From the NCBI GenBank assembly GCA_008704415.1, contig VXIS01000567.1, forward strand, positions 1-16,372: DNA of 16,372 bases. Reading direction: 5' to 3'. Made by a program: the position numbers and the translations under genes. The DNA is from Sphaerosporella brunnea. Taxonomy: Eukaryota > Ascomycota > Pezizomycetes > Pezizales > Pyronemataceae. Numbering within the stretch: position 1 is the stretch's first letter; each line of letters starts with the position of its first letter. The notes below the pieces were generated by a model that saw nothing but the letters and a program-made list of their open reading frames with translations, searched no databases and was not told the DNA's origin. Of the stretch, positions 7,782 through 16,173 are shown piece by piece.

Positions 7782-9459
7782 TCAGCGAAAAAAACTGGCT
7801 ATCAGAGCTGACGTGGAGCAAATACAAGCTTTGTTTTTCTTTTTGTTTTTTTTTAACAAAGAACTTCTGGTGATACGCTGTGTGGTGGATAGGACTTCTG
7901 ATTGTGGAGGTGAAGACGATAAATTGGTTGGAGGAGGAGTTAAAGAACTAGATCTCTTATGACCACTCCCTTCATTTGCAGAGATGTTCGCTTCCGGGTC
8001 CGGTGACCCAGCATGGAACATGGAATCAAGACATTCGGTAAGAGGCAGTTTGGGTTCAGGAGAAAGCTGGCCTGGAGAATAGACTAGAGCTCGTAGTTTT
8101 TTCGTAGGGGTGTGACTCTTTCGGTTTTAATTGTCTGTGTTTCTGATTAGTTATGAACCTCATAGATTGTGAAAACATACAGGTATAGGACTGGTTGAGT
8201 CACGCTCTCGTTTGACTGGCAGTGGCTTTTGGCTTTCAGGGGAAGGACTCCTTCCCAGAGCTTCGTTTCCTTCAGAAAAAACTCTGTTGTCGGAATCATC
8301 ATATTCTAGGACAACATAGATGGTTGTGCCTTTGATGGTAGTTCCCTGTGTGGGCAACTCACGCAGGAGATCCCGCACAGTTTTTGGGTTTTCTTTATCT
8401 CTGGCAAGGCGAACAGGACCAGATGATCGTGAAAAAAAAGGTAGGATTTGGGCTCGGATAAAGGGTGGTTTAAATGCCGGATTAATTCTGCTTTGCTCTT
8501 CATAATCTGCCGAGAGAGGAAGCAAGTCATTGACAATAAATTGCTCGACGGGAGGTAGCAGTTGATTAATGTTGCGAAACGTATAGCGAGTGGTACCTGA
8601 AAAGCACGTTCATTAAAAAAAATTGCAACGAAAAAAGCAGTCAGTCCATACCCAAAAGTTTAAATGAAGACCAGCGCTGACTCGCAGGCCCAATCCAAAA
8701 CTGCAAGTGTCTGGTTTCTGAGATAGGAGTTGCTGCGATTACAGTCACTTGACGGGTAGATTGGCTTTCATTTTTGCGCTTGTTACTGGGCGTAAGAGCA
8801 TTTTTTGCCACTCCTGAATGCTCACAAATGTCAGGTACATACATTCGAAACTTGCATAACTGGAAGCGATTCTTCTTGCTGGTAACTTGAAGAAATGTTG
8901 CTCGTCGTGCAGCCTCTACATGTTGCCTCTGCACAATATCTTTTAAGGGACGGATTGACTTGAACGAACCTGTAATAACAGCAGGAGTTGAGCGAGAAGC
9001 AACAACACAGTTAGATGAGTCCTCTTCATCTGAGTCCAAGCAGATAACCTCCACACCACTTGGCAATGGAAAACTCTGTTGTTTGATTGTAGCCTTACTG
9101 TTCTGATCCATTCGAGTCATTTGTACTGCTGTAGTTCTCTTGGAATTTCCGTACTCGATTTTGATGGGGGTGTTGTCTGCTTCGGTCTTAATACGCAGTG
9201 CTGCTGGTACCAGACGTCCACAACATCCGAAGCGTTGGGACTTGGTTGCGGTATGCCGTTTTGCTGTATTAGCGATAGGGCACCAAATATTAAGAACATT
9301 CTGATCAGGCGGTGGTGCATTGGCATCCTGCATGGCGGAAGGTACAGGTTTACCACAGCAGGCATATCGAAGATCGGGGCTCGACTGGTGTTTGACAGGT
9401 TCCTCAGCAGCAGGGCAGTATGAATACTGTTGCTGGTAAGAGCTGGGTGGAGTAGGCAT
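7782..9459 (-). CDS. transposon companion protein with SUMO-related motifs and duplicated Cys/His module, about 502 aa
   Basis: No known family recognised. Exon 1 is 9459-8652, a 55-bp intron 8651-8597 (GTATGG...TTTTCAG) is well supported because it removes the TGA after codon GMD and restores phase, and exon 2 is 8596-8181. A second intron, 8180-8067 (donor GTATGT, acceptor GCCAG), joins exon 3 (8066-7782). That acceptor is less certain; alternatives at about 8141 or 8133 give shorter tails. The start is ATG 9459 in context CAACAATGCC; the frame is open further upstream but without ATG. Residues 15-43 and 60-88 are two copies of CP-x-A-x5-H-x9-CCG[KR]-x-VP-x-A with identical spacing. Residues 137-147 are EVICLDSDEED, a SUMO-interacting-motif pattern. 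IKTE (90-93), IKIE (99-102) and VKRE (397-400) fit the SUMO acceptor consensus. The end is Lys-rich (LLKKNKKKNK). It is divergent from the integrase gene and probably co-expressed with it in the nucleus. Confidence 0.75.
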
Positions 9460-9723
9460 TGTTGAGCTTGATCGAGGAGGATAGATTGCTGAAAGGTTCG
9501 TTGGATGTCTAGACACTGAATAATTGCCTTCAGCGTATAGCCAGCAGGAAAGAAAATTCTGTCTAGTATTCCACGTGATCCACTGATTCAGCAATCATGA
9601 CTGCTACTGTGAGTAGTGTGCGGCTCTGCGGAGAGTACCGCCCACAAACACTCAGCACGAAAATTACCTATCCCTAATCCTAAACATGCATCAAATTCAT
9701 TTTCATCTTCTCTCGATATCATT
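9460..9723. promoter_or_regulatory. shared promoter region of the two divergent element B genes
   Basis: 264 bp separate the two predicted start codons. The plus side has a pyrimidine-rich run (TTCATTTTCATCTTCTCTCG, 9695-9714) just before the integrase ATG, a common feature near fungal transcription starts. An imperfect hairpin lies near 9619-9642 (GCGG...CCGC arms with an inner TCT/AGA pair). No clear TATA box is seen on either strand. Both genes must be driven from here, which suggests joint regulation. Confidence 0.6.
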
Positions 9724-11470
9724 ATGCCTCGACAAGTTCTCGATTGGAACCGTGTTCAACTGTTTATCGAACAGCGCTACCTTCATGAAGATTTATCAGT
9801 CAATAAAACAATCGCTCAGCTGAACGCAGAAGGCTTCAAATGCTCGAGGGCAGCGTTTTTGTACAAGATAAAAGAATGGGGCTTTCAAAAAAGAAAGTCA
9901 CTGGCACTTATTGATACTCCTGCTCTGCGCACACGAATTCAAAACTTGGTCTATCAGGAAGGATTGGATGATAAACAAATCACGGCGGTGAGCTGAATGA
10001 AGCACCGAACTTTATGCCTGCTTCAAAATAACTGATATCAGTAGATCTTACAAGCAGACGGACAGGACATTGTACATGATCAGGTTCGTCGTTTAAGACT
10101 AGCTATGGGTATTCTTCGACGTACACCAACGGACAGCCTACCTCAAGCAAATACCAACCTCCAAAATACGATTAAAGATGAGCTGGAACAAGGTAATCTC
10201 AGTGTTGCTGCTGGTGTGGGAACAACATGGATACATGTTCGTAAACTAGGAATTATTGCATCGAAGTAAGTGGCTCTGTATACCATTGAACGCTATGATA
10301 CTTACAAGTATTAGCAAACGAATCTCAGAAGCATTACACACTGTCGATCCTGAAGGTGTTGAAGCACGACGATCAGATTTACATCGAAAGCGTCAGGACT
10401 TCATCTCTCATGGACCCAATTGGTGTTGGTCAATTGATGGTCACATGAAGCTCCAGTACTTTGGGATCGAAATATATGCTGCCATCGATGTGCACTCACG
10501 GTTTATTCGCTGGATTTATGTTGGAGTGACAGCTCGAACTGGTGTTAGTGTAGTCTGTCAGTTTCTCAAGGCTCTGGAGGAAAAGGAGGCAGTCATTCCG
10601 AAGTTTCTGCGCTCCGATCGAGGTACTGAAACCATGATGCTGGCTACAGCATTTTGGTTACTCCATTTAGCGGACCGGCCCTCAACAAAGCTAGAGGACT
10701 GCTTCTGGTTTGGAACTTCTACGTCCAATCAACGAATTGAAGCTTGGTGGTCTATGTTGACAAAGGGATTTACAAACCAGTGGAAGGTAGGTTTTGGCAT
10801 AGATTATGGATTCTCTTAGCTAATGATATTGCAGTCTTTTTTCAACGAACTGATTGGGCGTCATGAGTACGAAGGAACATGGATTGATAAACTGTGTGTA
10901 CAGTTTATTTATCTTCCAATCCTACGGTCGAAAATTGCTCGTTTTGTTTCAGATTGGAATTCCCACAAAATTCGCAAACAGAAAAATCGCCCCAATCTTC
11001 CTACTGGACAGCCATTTGTGAACTACTATTATCCTGCTACGGGCATTCAAGATTATGGCTATGTCCCAAATTCTCAAAAGCTTGCTGAGCTTCGTGATTT
11101 TTTCTCTTCCTATGGTAAGTTTTTTTTTTTTTTTTTTCTCGTAATCCTAAGGCTGATGGTTCTAGACTTGGATACATATCTTCCTGTTGACACTTTACAG
11201 TGGTGTTCAACTGTACTGGAAAACACTCGAATCCAGTTACCTTTAACATATGAGCGAGTAGAGCCAAGTGGTCTGCCTACCCACTACTATGCTTATAAGA
11301 CTTTGCGTGCATGTGTCAGACAGTATGTGTTTACTCATGGCAACCTAGCTCCAAAGCTTTCGCTGTTGGTTAAGCCTAAGGAGGATGATTTCCCCTTAGT
11401 TATACCTGAAGAGATTCGGGAGATGGTCAATCAAGCTCAAGGAGATGTTGAACCTGAGGAGGAGTATTAG
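9724..11470 (+). CDS. Clr5-like/DDE integrase-type transposase, 513 aa, five exons
   Basis: Exons are 9724-9987, 10045-10265, 10315-10786, 10835-11114 and 11166-11470; introns are 57, 49, 48 and 51 bp with donors GTGAGC, GTAAGT, GTAGGT, GTAAGT and acceptors TAG, TAG, CAG, TAG. All phases agree and 1542 coding bases remain with no stop. The start is ATG 9724 (A at -3); an in-frame open stretch begins at 9616 without matching features. Residues 1-60 resemble a Clr5 domain (W8 to KEWGFQKRK), a DNA-binding helix region. Residues 89-135 (DGQDIVHDQVRRLRLAMGI) look like a further helix-turn-helix. The RNase H-fold core has WSIDGH (D203), FLRSDRGTE (D263) and NQRIEAWW (E304), a complete DDE triad with 40 residues between the last two. 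The C-terminus is acidic (EPEEEY). It should cut and join transposon ends in the nucleus. The nearest family I know is the eukaryotic IS3EU-like integrase core; the family name is less sure than the gene. Confidence 0.92.
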
Positions 11471-11621
11471 GTCGAGTCTAGGTGTTGATGGGCAGCACAC
11501 ATTGTTTTTGCAATAATAATGTGTGTACTTAGCAATTAAAAGCTAAAACAAACGTCAGTTGTGTCGCATATATGCTCATGAATGTCTGTTGTCTATATCT
11601 ATACTTCTCTATCACTTTGAT
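11471..11621 (+). other. 3' flank of the integrase gene
   Basis: No gene. A/T-rich, with a repeated ATGTGTG/CACACAT pair around 11498-11526 and no exact AATAAA; the AATTAAAA near 11534 is the closest candidate for a polyadenylation signal. Confidence 0.45.
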
Positions 11622-12032
11622 GCCCACGGGTGTTGATGTCATCCATGATAATTGCACCCACCAGCGAGTTTTCGTGCCATCCGTGATGGTTACATGTCAT
11701 CGCTGGTGGTTACACCACTCTGTACCCAAATACCCGTGAGTTTTCATGCTATCCGTAATTGTTACATGTCATCGCTGGTGGTTAAACCACTCTGTACCCA
11801 AATACCCGTGAGTTTTCATGCCATCCGTAATGGTTAAATGTCATCGCTGGTGGTTACACCACTCTGTACCCAAATACGCGTGAGTTTTCATGCCATCCGT
11901 AATTGTTACATGTCATCGCTGGTGGTTAAACCACTCTGTACCCAAATACCCGTGAGTTTTCATGCCATCCGTAATGGTTACATGTCATCGCTGGTGGTTA
12001 CACCACCTGTACCCAAATACCCGCGAGTTGCC
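11622..12032 (-). repeat. right subterminal 72-bp repeat array of element B
   Basis: The unit starts CGCTGGTGGTTA and recurs at exactly 72-bp steps: 11701, 11773, 11845, 11917 and 11989 (partial), with a degenerate inner unit from 11629. It is the reverse complement of the arrays at 2626 and 7308. The units alternate in two types: GGTTACACC at 11701, 11845 and 11989; GGTTAAACC at 11773 and 11917. This makes a 144-bp higher-order repeat and shows the right array grew by duplicating a pair. The 24-codon open frames through it (MSSLVVTPLCTQIPV...) are a by-product of the period. Arrays of this kind at both ends are candidate transposase-binding sites. Confidence 0.93.
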
Positions 12033-12234
12033 TGTCGGGTTAGGGTTGCATCACAACTCCTGCACCCCCACTGTCTTCACCGACACTAAAATTCAAACTG
12101 TCACACCAACAAGGATATGCCTTCACAAATCCTTGTTTTTAGACTTAAGCTTAAAAGTGTTGCCGTAATGCAGACTCTATTCTATTCCCTGGCTGACTAC
12201 CTAGAGTACATGTCACGTGACCATACCCGTGACA
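12033..12234. repeat. degenerate region with a possible small LTR remnant
   Basis: 12099-12234 begins TGTCAC and ends GTGACA, so it could be a 136-bp solo LTR or TRIM-like piece. There is no matching target duplication, and its last bases overlap where Gypsy integrase sequence should start, so the right border is doubtful. It includes the 42-bp block described separately. A GGGTTAGGGTT word lies near 12046-12056. No gene is seen. Confidence 0.4.
12131..12172 (-). repeat. 42-bp block, inverted partner of 1645-1686
   Basis: The reverse complement matches 1645-1686 at 40 of 42 bases, including AAGCTTAAGTCTAAAAACAAGG with one change. It lies inside the possible LTR remnant at 12099-12234, about 100 bp outside the right array of element B. 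Confidence 0.75.
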
Positions 12235-13113
12235 CAATTTGCGTCTGAGTTCTGGGAAAGACTGTGTGAGAGATTGGGCATCGAACGTTGACTTTCAACC
12301 GCATTCCACCCACAGACCAACGGTCAGACTAAACGAGTCAATGCCATTATAGAACAGTATCTACGAGCACATGTCAACTACCTTCAAGACGATTGGGCCG
12401 AATGGCTACCCTTGGCTGAAATTGCAACCAACAACCATGCATCGGAAGCTCATGGATCGCCACCGTTCTTCGCAAGTAGAGGCTTCGACCCACGATGTCA
12501 GTTTTATTTATCCCCTGCAGCTGCCAACGACGTCAACGATAGGAGAGCCTTAACCACCGCGCTCACGCTATCGAAGATCCACTCACACCTACACACCGAG
12601 CTCCTACAAGCCCAAATGAGGTACCAGGACAACGCAGACGAGCACCGTATACCAGCTCCAAACTACCAAGTTGGCGATCGAGTTTGGCTCGACGCTCGCA
12701 ACTGGAAGACTCGACGGCCGGCCAGTAAGTTGGACAACAAACGCCATGGACCTTTCGAAATCGCGTAGAAGATCTCCGCCTACGCTTATCGCCTTAAGCT
12801 CCACCCGGATATGCATGTCCACCATGTCTTCCATGTTTCGTTGTTGGAACCTGCAGCCCTCAACCCCTATCCGGGACAGCATCAAGACCCGCCTCCACCG
12901 GTGCAAATCGATGGCGAAGAAGAATGGTATGTGGACCAGATCCTTGACTCACGACTACATGGACGATGGAAGAAGCTCCAATACCTAGTCAAGTGGACAG
13001 GCTACGACCAACCCAAGTGGGAGCCGGCCACACTAGTCAACGCCCTGGAAGCCATTGATCGTTTCCATAACAAGTACCCCCACAAACCAGGACCATTACC
13101 AGAACATGATTGA
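12235..13113 (+). pseudogene. Gypsy Pol 3' end: integrase C-terminal half plus chromodomain
   Basis: One frame runs from QFASEFW (12235) to TGA 13111-13113, with stops at 12289-12291 (TGA, after GIER) and 12766-12768 (TAG, after GPFEIA). It starts just after the second catalytic Asp of a Gypsy integrase, so reverse transcriptase and the first part of integrase are missing. The motif HPQTNGQTKRVN has Lys (AAA, 12331-12333) where the family has the catalytic Glu. The GPF/Y-like module (VGDRVWLDARN, KRHGPFEIA) and the YRLKLHP segment follow. A chromodomain lies at about 12916-13080 (EEWYVDQILDSR, LVKWTGYDQPKWEP), typical of chromovirus elements that target chromatin marks. The two stops plus the lost Glu make it dead. 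Confidence 0.93.
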
Positions 13114-13129
13114 GCTTCGTCAGAACTCA

Positions 13130-13148
13130 GTCCCAAGGAGGGGGATAC
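13130..13148 (+). other. Gypsy polypurine tract
   Basis: The purine-rich AAGGAGGGGGATAC leads directly into the LTR start TGTCACGG at 13149. It primes plus-strand synthesis in LTR elements. Confidence 0.75.
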
Positions 13149-13625
13149 TGTCACGGCGCAAGGTTAAGTGAAGGCTCGGCGTTAGGGTTAGGGTGTCACG
13201 TGACGCGGCGCACCGCGGTCACGTGACGGTGGGGTATATATAGAGCAGCTTCGTTTGTTTTGTTCTTTCTTTCTTTCCTTCTTTCTTTACTAAACGTTTG
13301 TACTACAATCTAAGCACATCTGTAATCTAAGCACATCTGTTCACCTTCTCGAACCTTGTCTTGATTCCCGTGCTTGGCACCTCTTAGTCTTCGTCCCGAA
13401 CCCCGTCCGACGGACGTGCTCAGCACGCCCGGATCCGGACTCCGATCTCCGACTCCCGTATCCGAACCTCGCTTCCGACTCGACTCCGATCCCGACCTGC
13501 GTACTCAAACCTCGCCTCCGACTCGACTCCAATCTCCGTAGGCAGCCCCCATCTCCAATCCATAACCTCCGACCACACGAGTACCTTGGGCTCCCTCCGA
13601 CTACCCTCCGACCTATACCATTACA
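13149..13625 (+). repeat. Gypsy 3' LTR (477 bp)
   Basis: It starts TGTCACGG after the polypurine tract and ends ATTACA at 13625, fixed because the adjacent tandem repeat resumes exactly there. Two copies of the palindrome GTCACGTGAC (13195-13204 and 13218-13227) flank the GC-rich word shared with the copia 3' region. A TATA box (TATATATAG) is at 13235-13243. A T/C-rich run (13246-13290) and a direct 17-bp duplication (13307-13323 and 13324-13340) follow. A TTAGGGTTAGGG word is at 13181-13192. Confidence 0.82.
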
Positions 13626-14070
13626 GATAGTAGCGCTATTAGTATCTTGTGACGGAACGGTGAATTTGACAAATCACAATATTGCACTTGTTTTTGGTTG
13701 ACGGGAGGAATTAACCACATACAGTGAAGCTCTGGGTGGCTCACCGAGGGCCACATTGCAACTCCGGAGTCAACCATGCAAGTTTTGTAACCATGCAGTT
13801 GTCGATGGTAGCGCTATGAGTGTCTTGTGAACGAACGGTGAATTTGCCAAATCACAATGTTGGACTTGTTCCCGGTGGATCAGAGTAATTCACCATGTAC
13901 CATATCGCTCTGGTTTGCAACATTGCAAACCAGTAGTGAACTATGCAAGTTTTGTAAGTGGCAGTTGTCAATAGTAGCGCTATCAGTATCTTGTGACGAA
14001 ACGGTAGAGTTGCCAAATCACAATATTGCACTCATTCTCGGTGAAAGAGAGTCATTTACCATATCCCCTC
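13626..14070 (+). repeat. tandem repeat, three units of about 166-177 bp
   Basis: Units begin with [GA]AT[AG]GTAGCGCTAT at 13626, 13803 and 13969, each followed by a conserved run with TCTTGTGA, GAACGGTGAATTTG and CAAATCACAATATTGCACTTG forms. Between units 2 and 3 the junction GCAGTTGTC precedes the start; before unit 1 the Gypsy LTR replaces it, so the LTR inserted inside an older array. Unit 2 holds an 11-bp-arm inverted repeat at 13910-13933 (CTGGTTTGCAA/TTGCAAACCAG). No gene is seen here or to 14171. Confidence 0.85.
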
Positions 14071-14167
14071 GCCCGTAACGCGGATCCTGTGAAATTGGCC
14101 AAATAATTATGGGGCAACGTTGCACAGCACCACGGCTTTTGAGAAGATAAATTCGTAGATACAGAGC

Positions 14168-14173
14168 TTTATT
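14168..14173 (-). terminator. polyadenylation signal (AATAAA) on minus
   Basis: AATAAA reads on minus at 14173-14168, just downstream of the piggyBac pseudogene and overlapping the TAA that ends its last open frame. It is well placed to be that gene's original 3' processing signal. Confidence 0.6.
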
Positions 14174-16173
14174 AATCCAGAAAGATGGTTTTGATTAGGT
14201 TTACAGAAGTAATTACATGTGTGATGCTGCTGCAGGTAGCCAGTTGCCTGCCATCCTCGCTCCTCCACCAGAAACCCCACCTCCGCTGCCCCCCCACCAG
14301 CTCAAACTTACCAGAACACCTCCAATCACTGCAGTCCAAGTCCGGGTCGTGCAAATCATTAAGACAGTTGCGCTGGCTATTGACACAGAGTGGGACCTGG
14401 CAGTCTTTACAGCTCCAGCGAGTCTGAGGGAGTTCTTTGGATTTACCCTCGCCCCTGTGTTTCCAGCGTCACAAGTAGCAGGTCTTCTTATTGTCGACGT
14501 GGGTAGGCATCTGGGCGCTTGTAATTCTGTGTCCTTTTTGACTGTAGGGCGAGGGACTGTGGTAGGAGGGGGAACTCGAGGTGGGGGTCCAGCGGTAATA
14601 AGACCCCAGGCCATATCCGGCCGGAACTGTTTGTGACTAATCTTTGGGCTTGTTTTCATGCTGGCGAACATGAGGCAGGCGTTGATGACCATTGTGTTCA
14701 TGCCAAAAAGAACATAGGCCATCAGGTACGCCAGGCAGTCAGCTGCATATCGTAGTAGCTGTGCAGCTGGTCGGCGATGTCAACACCAACCATATGATGA
14801 TTGTAGTCATCAATACAGGTAGAGATCGGCATTTCCTTTGTTTCTTCTTCTCCATAGGCCTCGCAGGCCTTCTTTGGATTGGTACTTTTCTTGCAGGGAC
14901 GTTTACCCTCACCGTTCGCCGTGCAGTCCAGTTCGTGAGCTGTAGTCAAAACCGTCACCGATGCATTGTCGATCCACCTCAACGCACCCACCTCCTGTTG
15001 CAACGTAGGATCTTTGATTACTCTGGCTCCCGTGAAGTGGTAATCATAGTTAGATACATCTTGCTTGGCAATGGTAAGGTGCTTGGCGAATGCGGCAGAG
15101 CTAGGACGAGCGGTACTGTAAGTGGCAATGTTCAAATCACGTCGTAGCCTGCCAAGCAAAGGAACAGTGGTGTAAAAGTTGTCAAGATAAACAACCCAGT
15201 GACGAGACTTCGGAAGCTGTTTAAGCAGGTGGAAAACAACTTCTCAAGTTGCGGTTAGGCCTTCAACATGTGGTACAGGGTCGGGGCCAGCCTGGTTGGA
15301 CGTTGGGAGGAAGTTATACACATAGCCATCTCCCGCAAGACAATGAAACTTAAAACCATGCTCAATAGGCTTTGAGGGCATATAGTAAGTGTCCTGCAAG
15401 TGGCCTGTGCAGCGGATCATTGCTTCGTCAACGGATACGTTGGTACAAGGCAGCCAGTATGCCTGTGAACTTGACCGCAGCTGGTGGAGGAGAGGGTCCG
15501 CTTTCGCATGCCACAGCTGACGCCCTGTAGCAGTCTATGTCTCTCCATTAGGGTCAGAGACGTAGAAGAAGCGCTTGATCTACTCAAACCGTGTTTGTGA
15601 CATATAGTCAGTGAACGGGTTGGTTGGGTTCAAGCCATCGTGTTTCCAATAATCCGCAATCGCTGTTGAGTGGTGCACCCCAATATACAGAACAATCCGT
15701 ATCCATGCCCCAATTTCATTTGGCTTTACCTCTACCCACTCCCGAACTCCAGTTTGGCCTATCTCTTTATTCTTCTGCTCCGCATAGGCATTGGTATTAG
15801 CGGACATTGTGTTTTGTTGCGAATTTGTTAAAACAAGGCGGAAGATTTGAATTGGCTCCACAGCATCCAAACCATGTATTGATAATGAAAGAAGGTTATA
15901 ACCATCATGAGGTGGGGCTTGAGGAGTCATAGGGTGAAAGGTAGGGGTAGCCGAGGACTCTGGGTGGGTGGACGGGCCTATAAGGGGGTCGGGCGAGCCG
16001 GGCGAGTGATTTTTCGCAATGCGTGGCTTTTTCGCTGGCGGCCGAGTAGATTTCTTCCCAGCACTCACAGGGGGGGACGATGAGATGTCCTCATGAGGCT
16101 CTGAAGGAGGTGGAGATGATTGAGTGAGGGAAGGGAGGCGAGGGGGCCTGGGATGCAGCTTTCTATCGGACAT
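14172..16173 (-). pseudogene. piggyBac-type transposase, nearly full length, inactivated
   Basis: Read on minus from the ATG at 16173. The N-terminus is Pro/Ser-rich and basic (PPAKKPRIAK, likely nuclear localisation). IRIVLYIGVHH, then ADYWKH, then SQTRFE mark the piggyBac N-terminal domain. The catalytic Asp residues are all present: SVDEAMI (15427-15429), YLDNFYT (15181-15183) and GVDIADQ (14779-14781). In the same frame are TAG 15580-15582, TAG 15535-15537 and TGA 15244-15246. A frameshift near 14723 moves the frame to MAYVLFGMN; another near the A-run at 14535-14539 leads to the Cys-rich C-terminal finger (TRWSCKDCQVPLC), itself with one TGA. The first TAG replaces the usual Gln of RFEQ, a C-to-T change. 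A GTAAGT near 14292-14297 could be a donor for a last small intron. Expected TTAA-flanked termini were not identified. Confidence 0.93.

Larger units (their letters stand above)
7308..12032 (+). mobile_element. element B: integrase-type DNA transposon with inverted repeat-array ends
   Basis: The borders are the 21-bp tip at 7308 (shared with element A) and the last recognisable repeat unit near 12032. The ends carry the same 72-bp repeat in opposite orientation, and similarity extends inward past the arrays (about 7545-7565 against about 11595-11620), as expected for two ends of one element. Inside are two intact-looking spliced genes transcribed away from each other. The encoded DDE integrase most resembles eukaryotic IS3EU-like 'integrase core' transposases, from memory of the family. 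The right tip lacks the 21-bp sequence, so the right border is truncated, rearranged or asymmetric. No target duplication could be assigned. Confidence 0.65.

Noticed and set aside
9079..9423. Plus-strand 114-aa frame and the 82-aa minus frame inside 8641-9594
   Set aside because: Shadows of the companion gene; they lack the duplicated motif structure and splice logic of that gene.
11652..12089. Long plus-strand open frames with 24-residue peptide repeats (MSSLVVTPLCTQIPV type)
   Set aside because: The DNA unit is 72 bp, a multiple of three, so any stop-free frame stays open across units. The same happens on minus at 2578-3024. Neither has a convincing start, flanking exons or non-repeat protein sequence.
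12099..12234. Complete solo LTR with TGTCAC/GTGACA ends
   Set aside because: No target duplication, an unusually short length and an uncertain right border against Gypsy integrase sequence. Kept only as a possible remnant.
13181..13192. TTAGGGTTAGGG, telomere-like
   Set aside because: Only two units, inside an LTR; a similar short word at 12046-12056 is also isolated. No sign of a chromosome end or a long interstitial telomere tract.
14217..14636. Plus-strand 139-aa frame
   Set aside because: Antisense to the piggyBac C-terminal region, whose family motifs and AATAAA signal support the minus strand.
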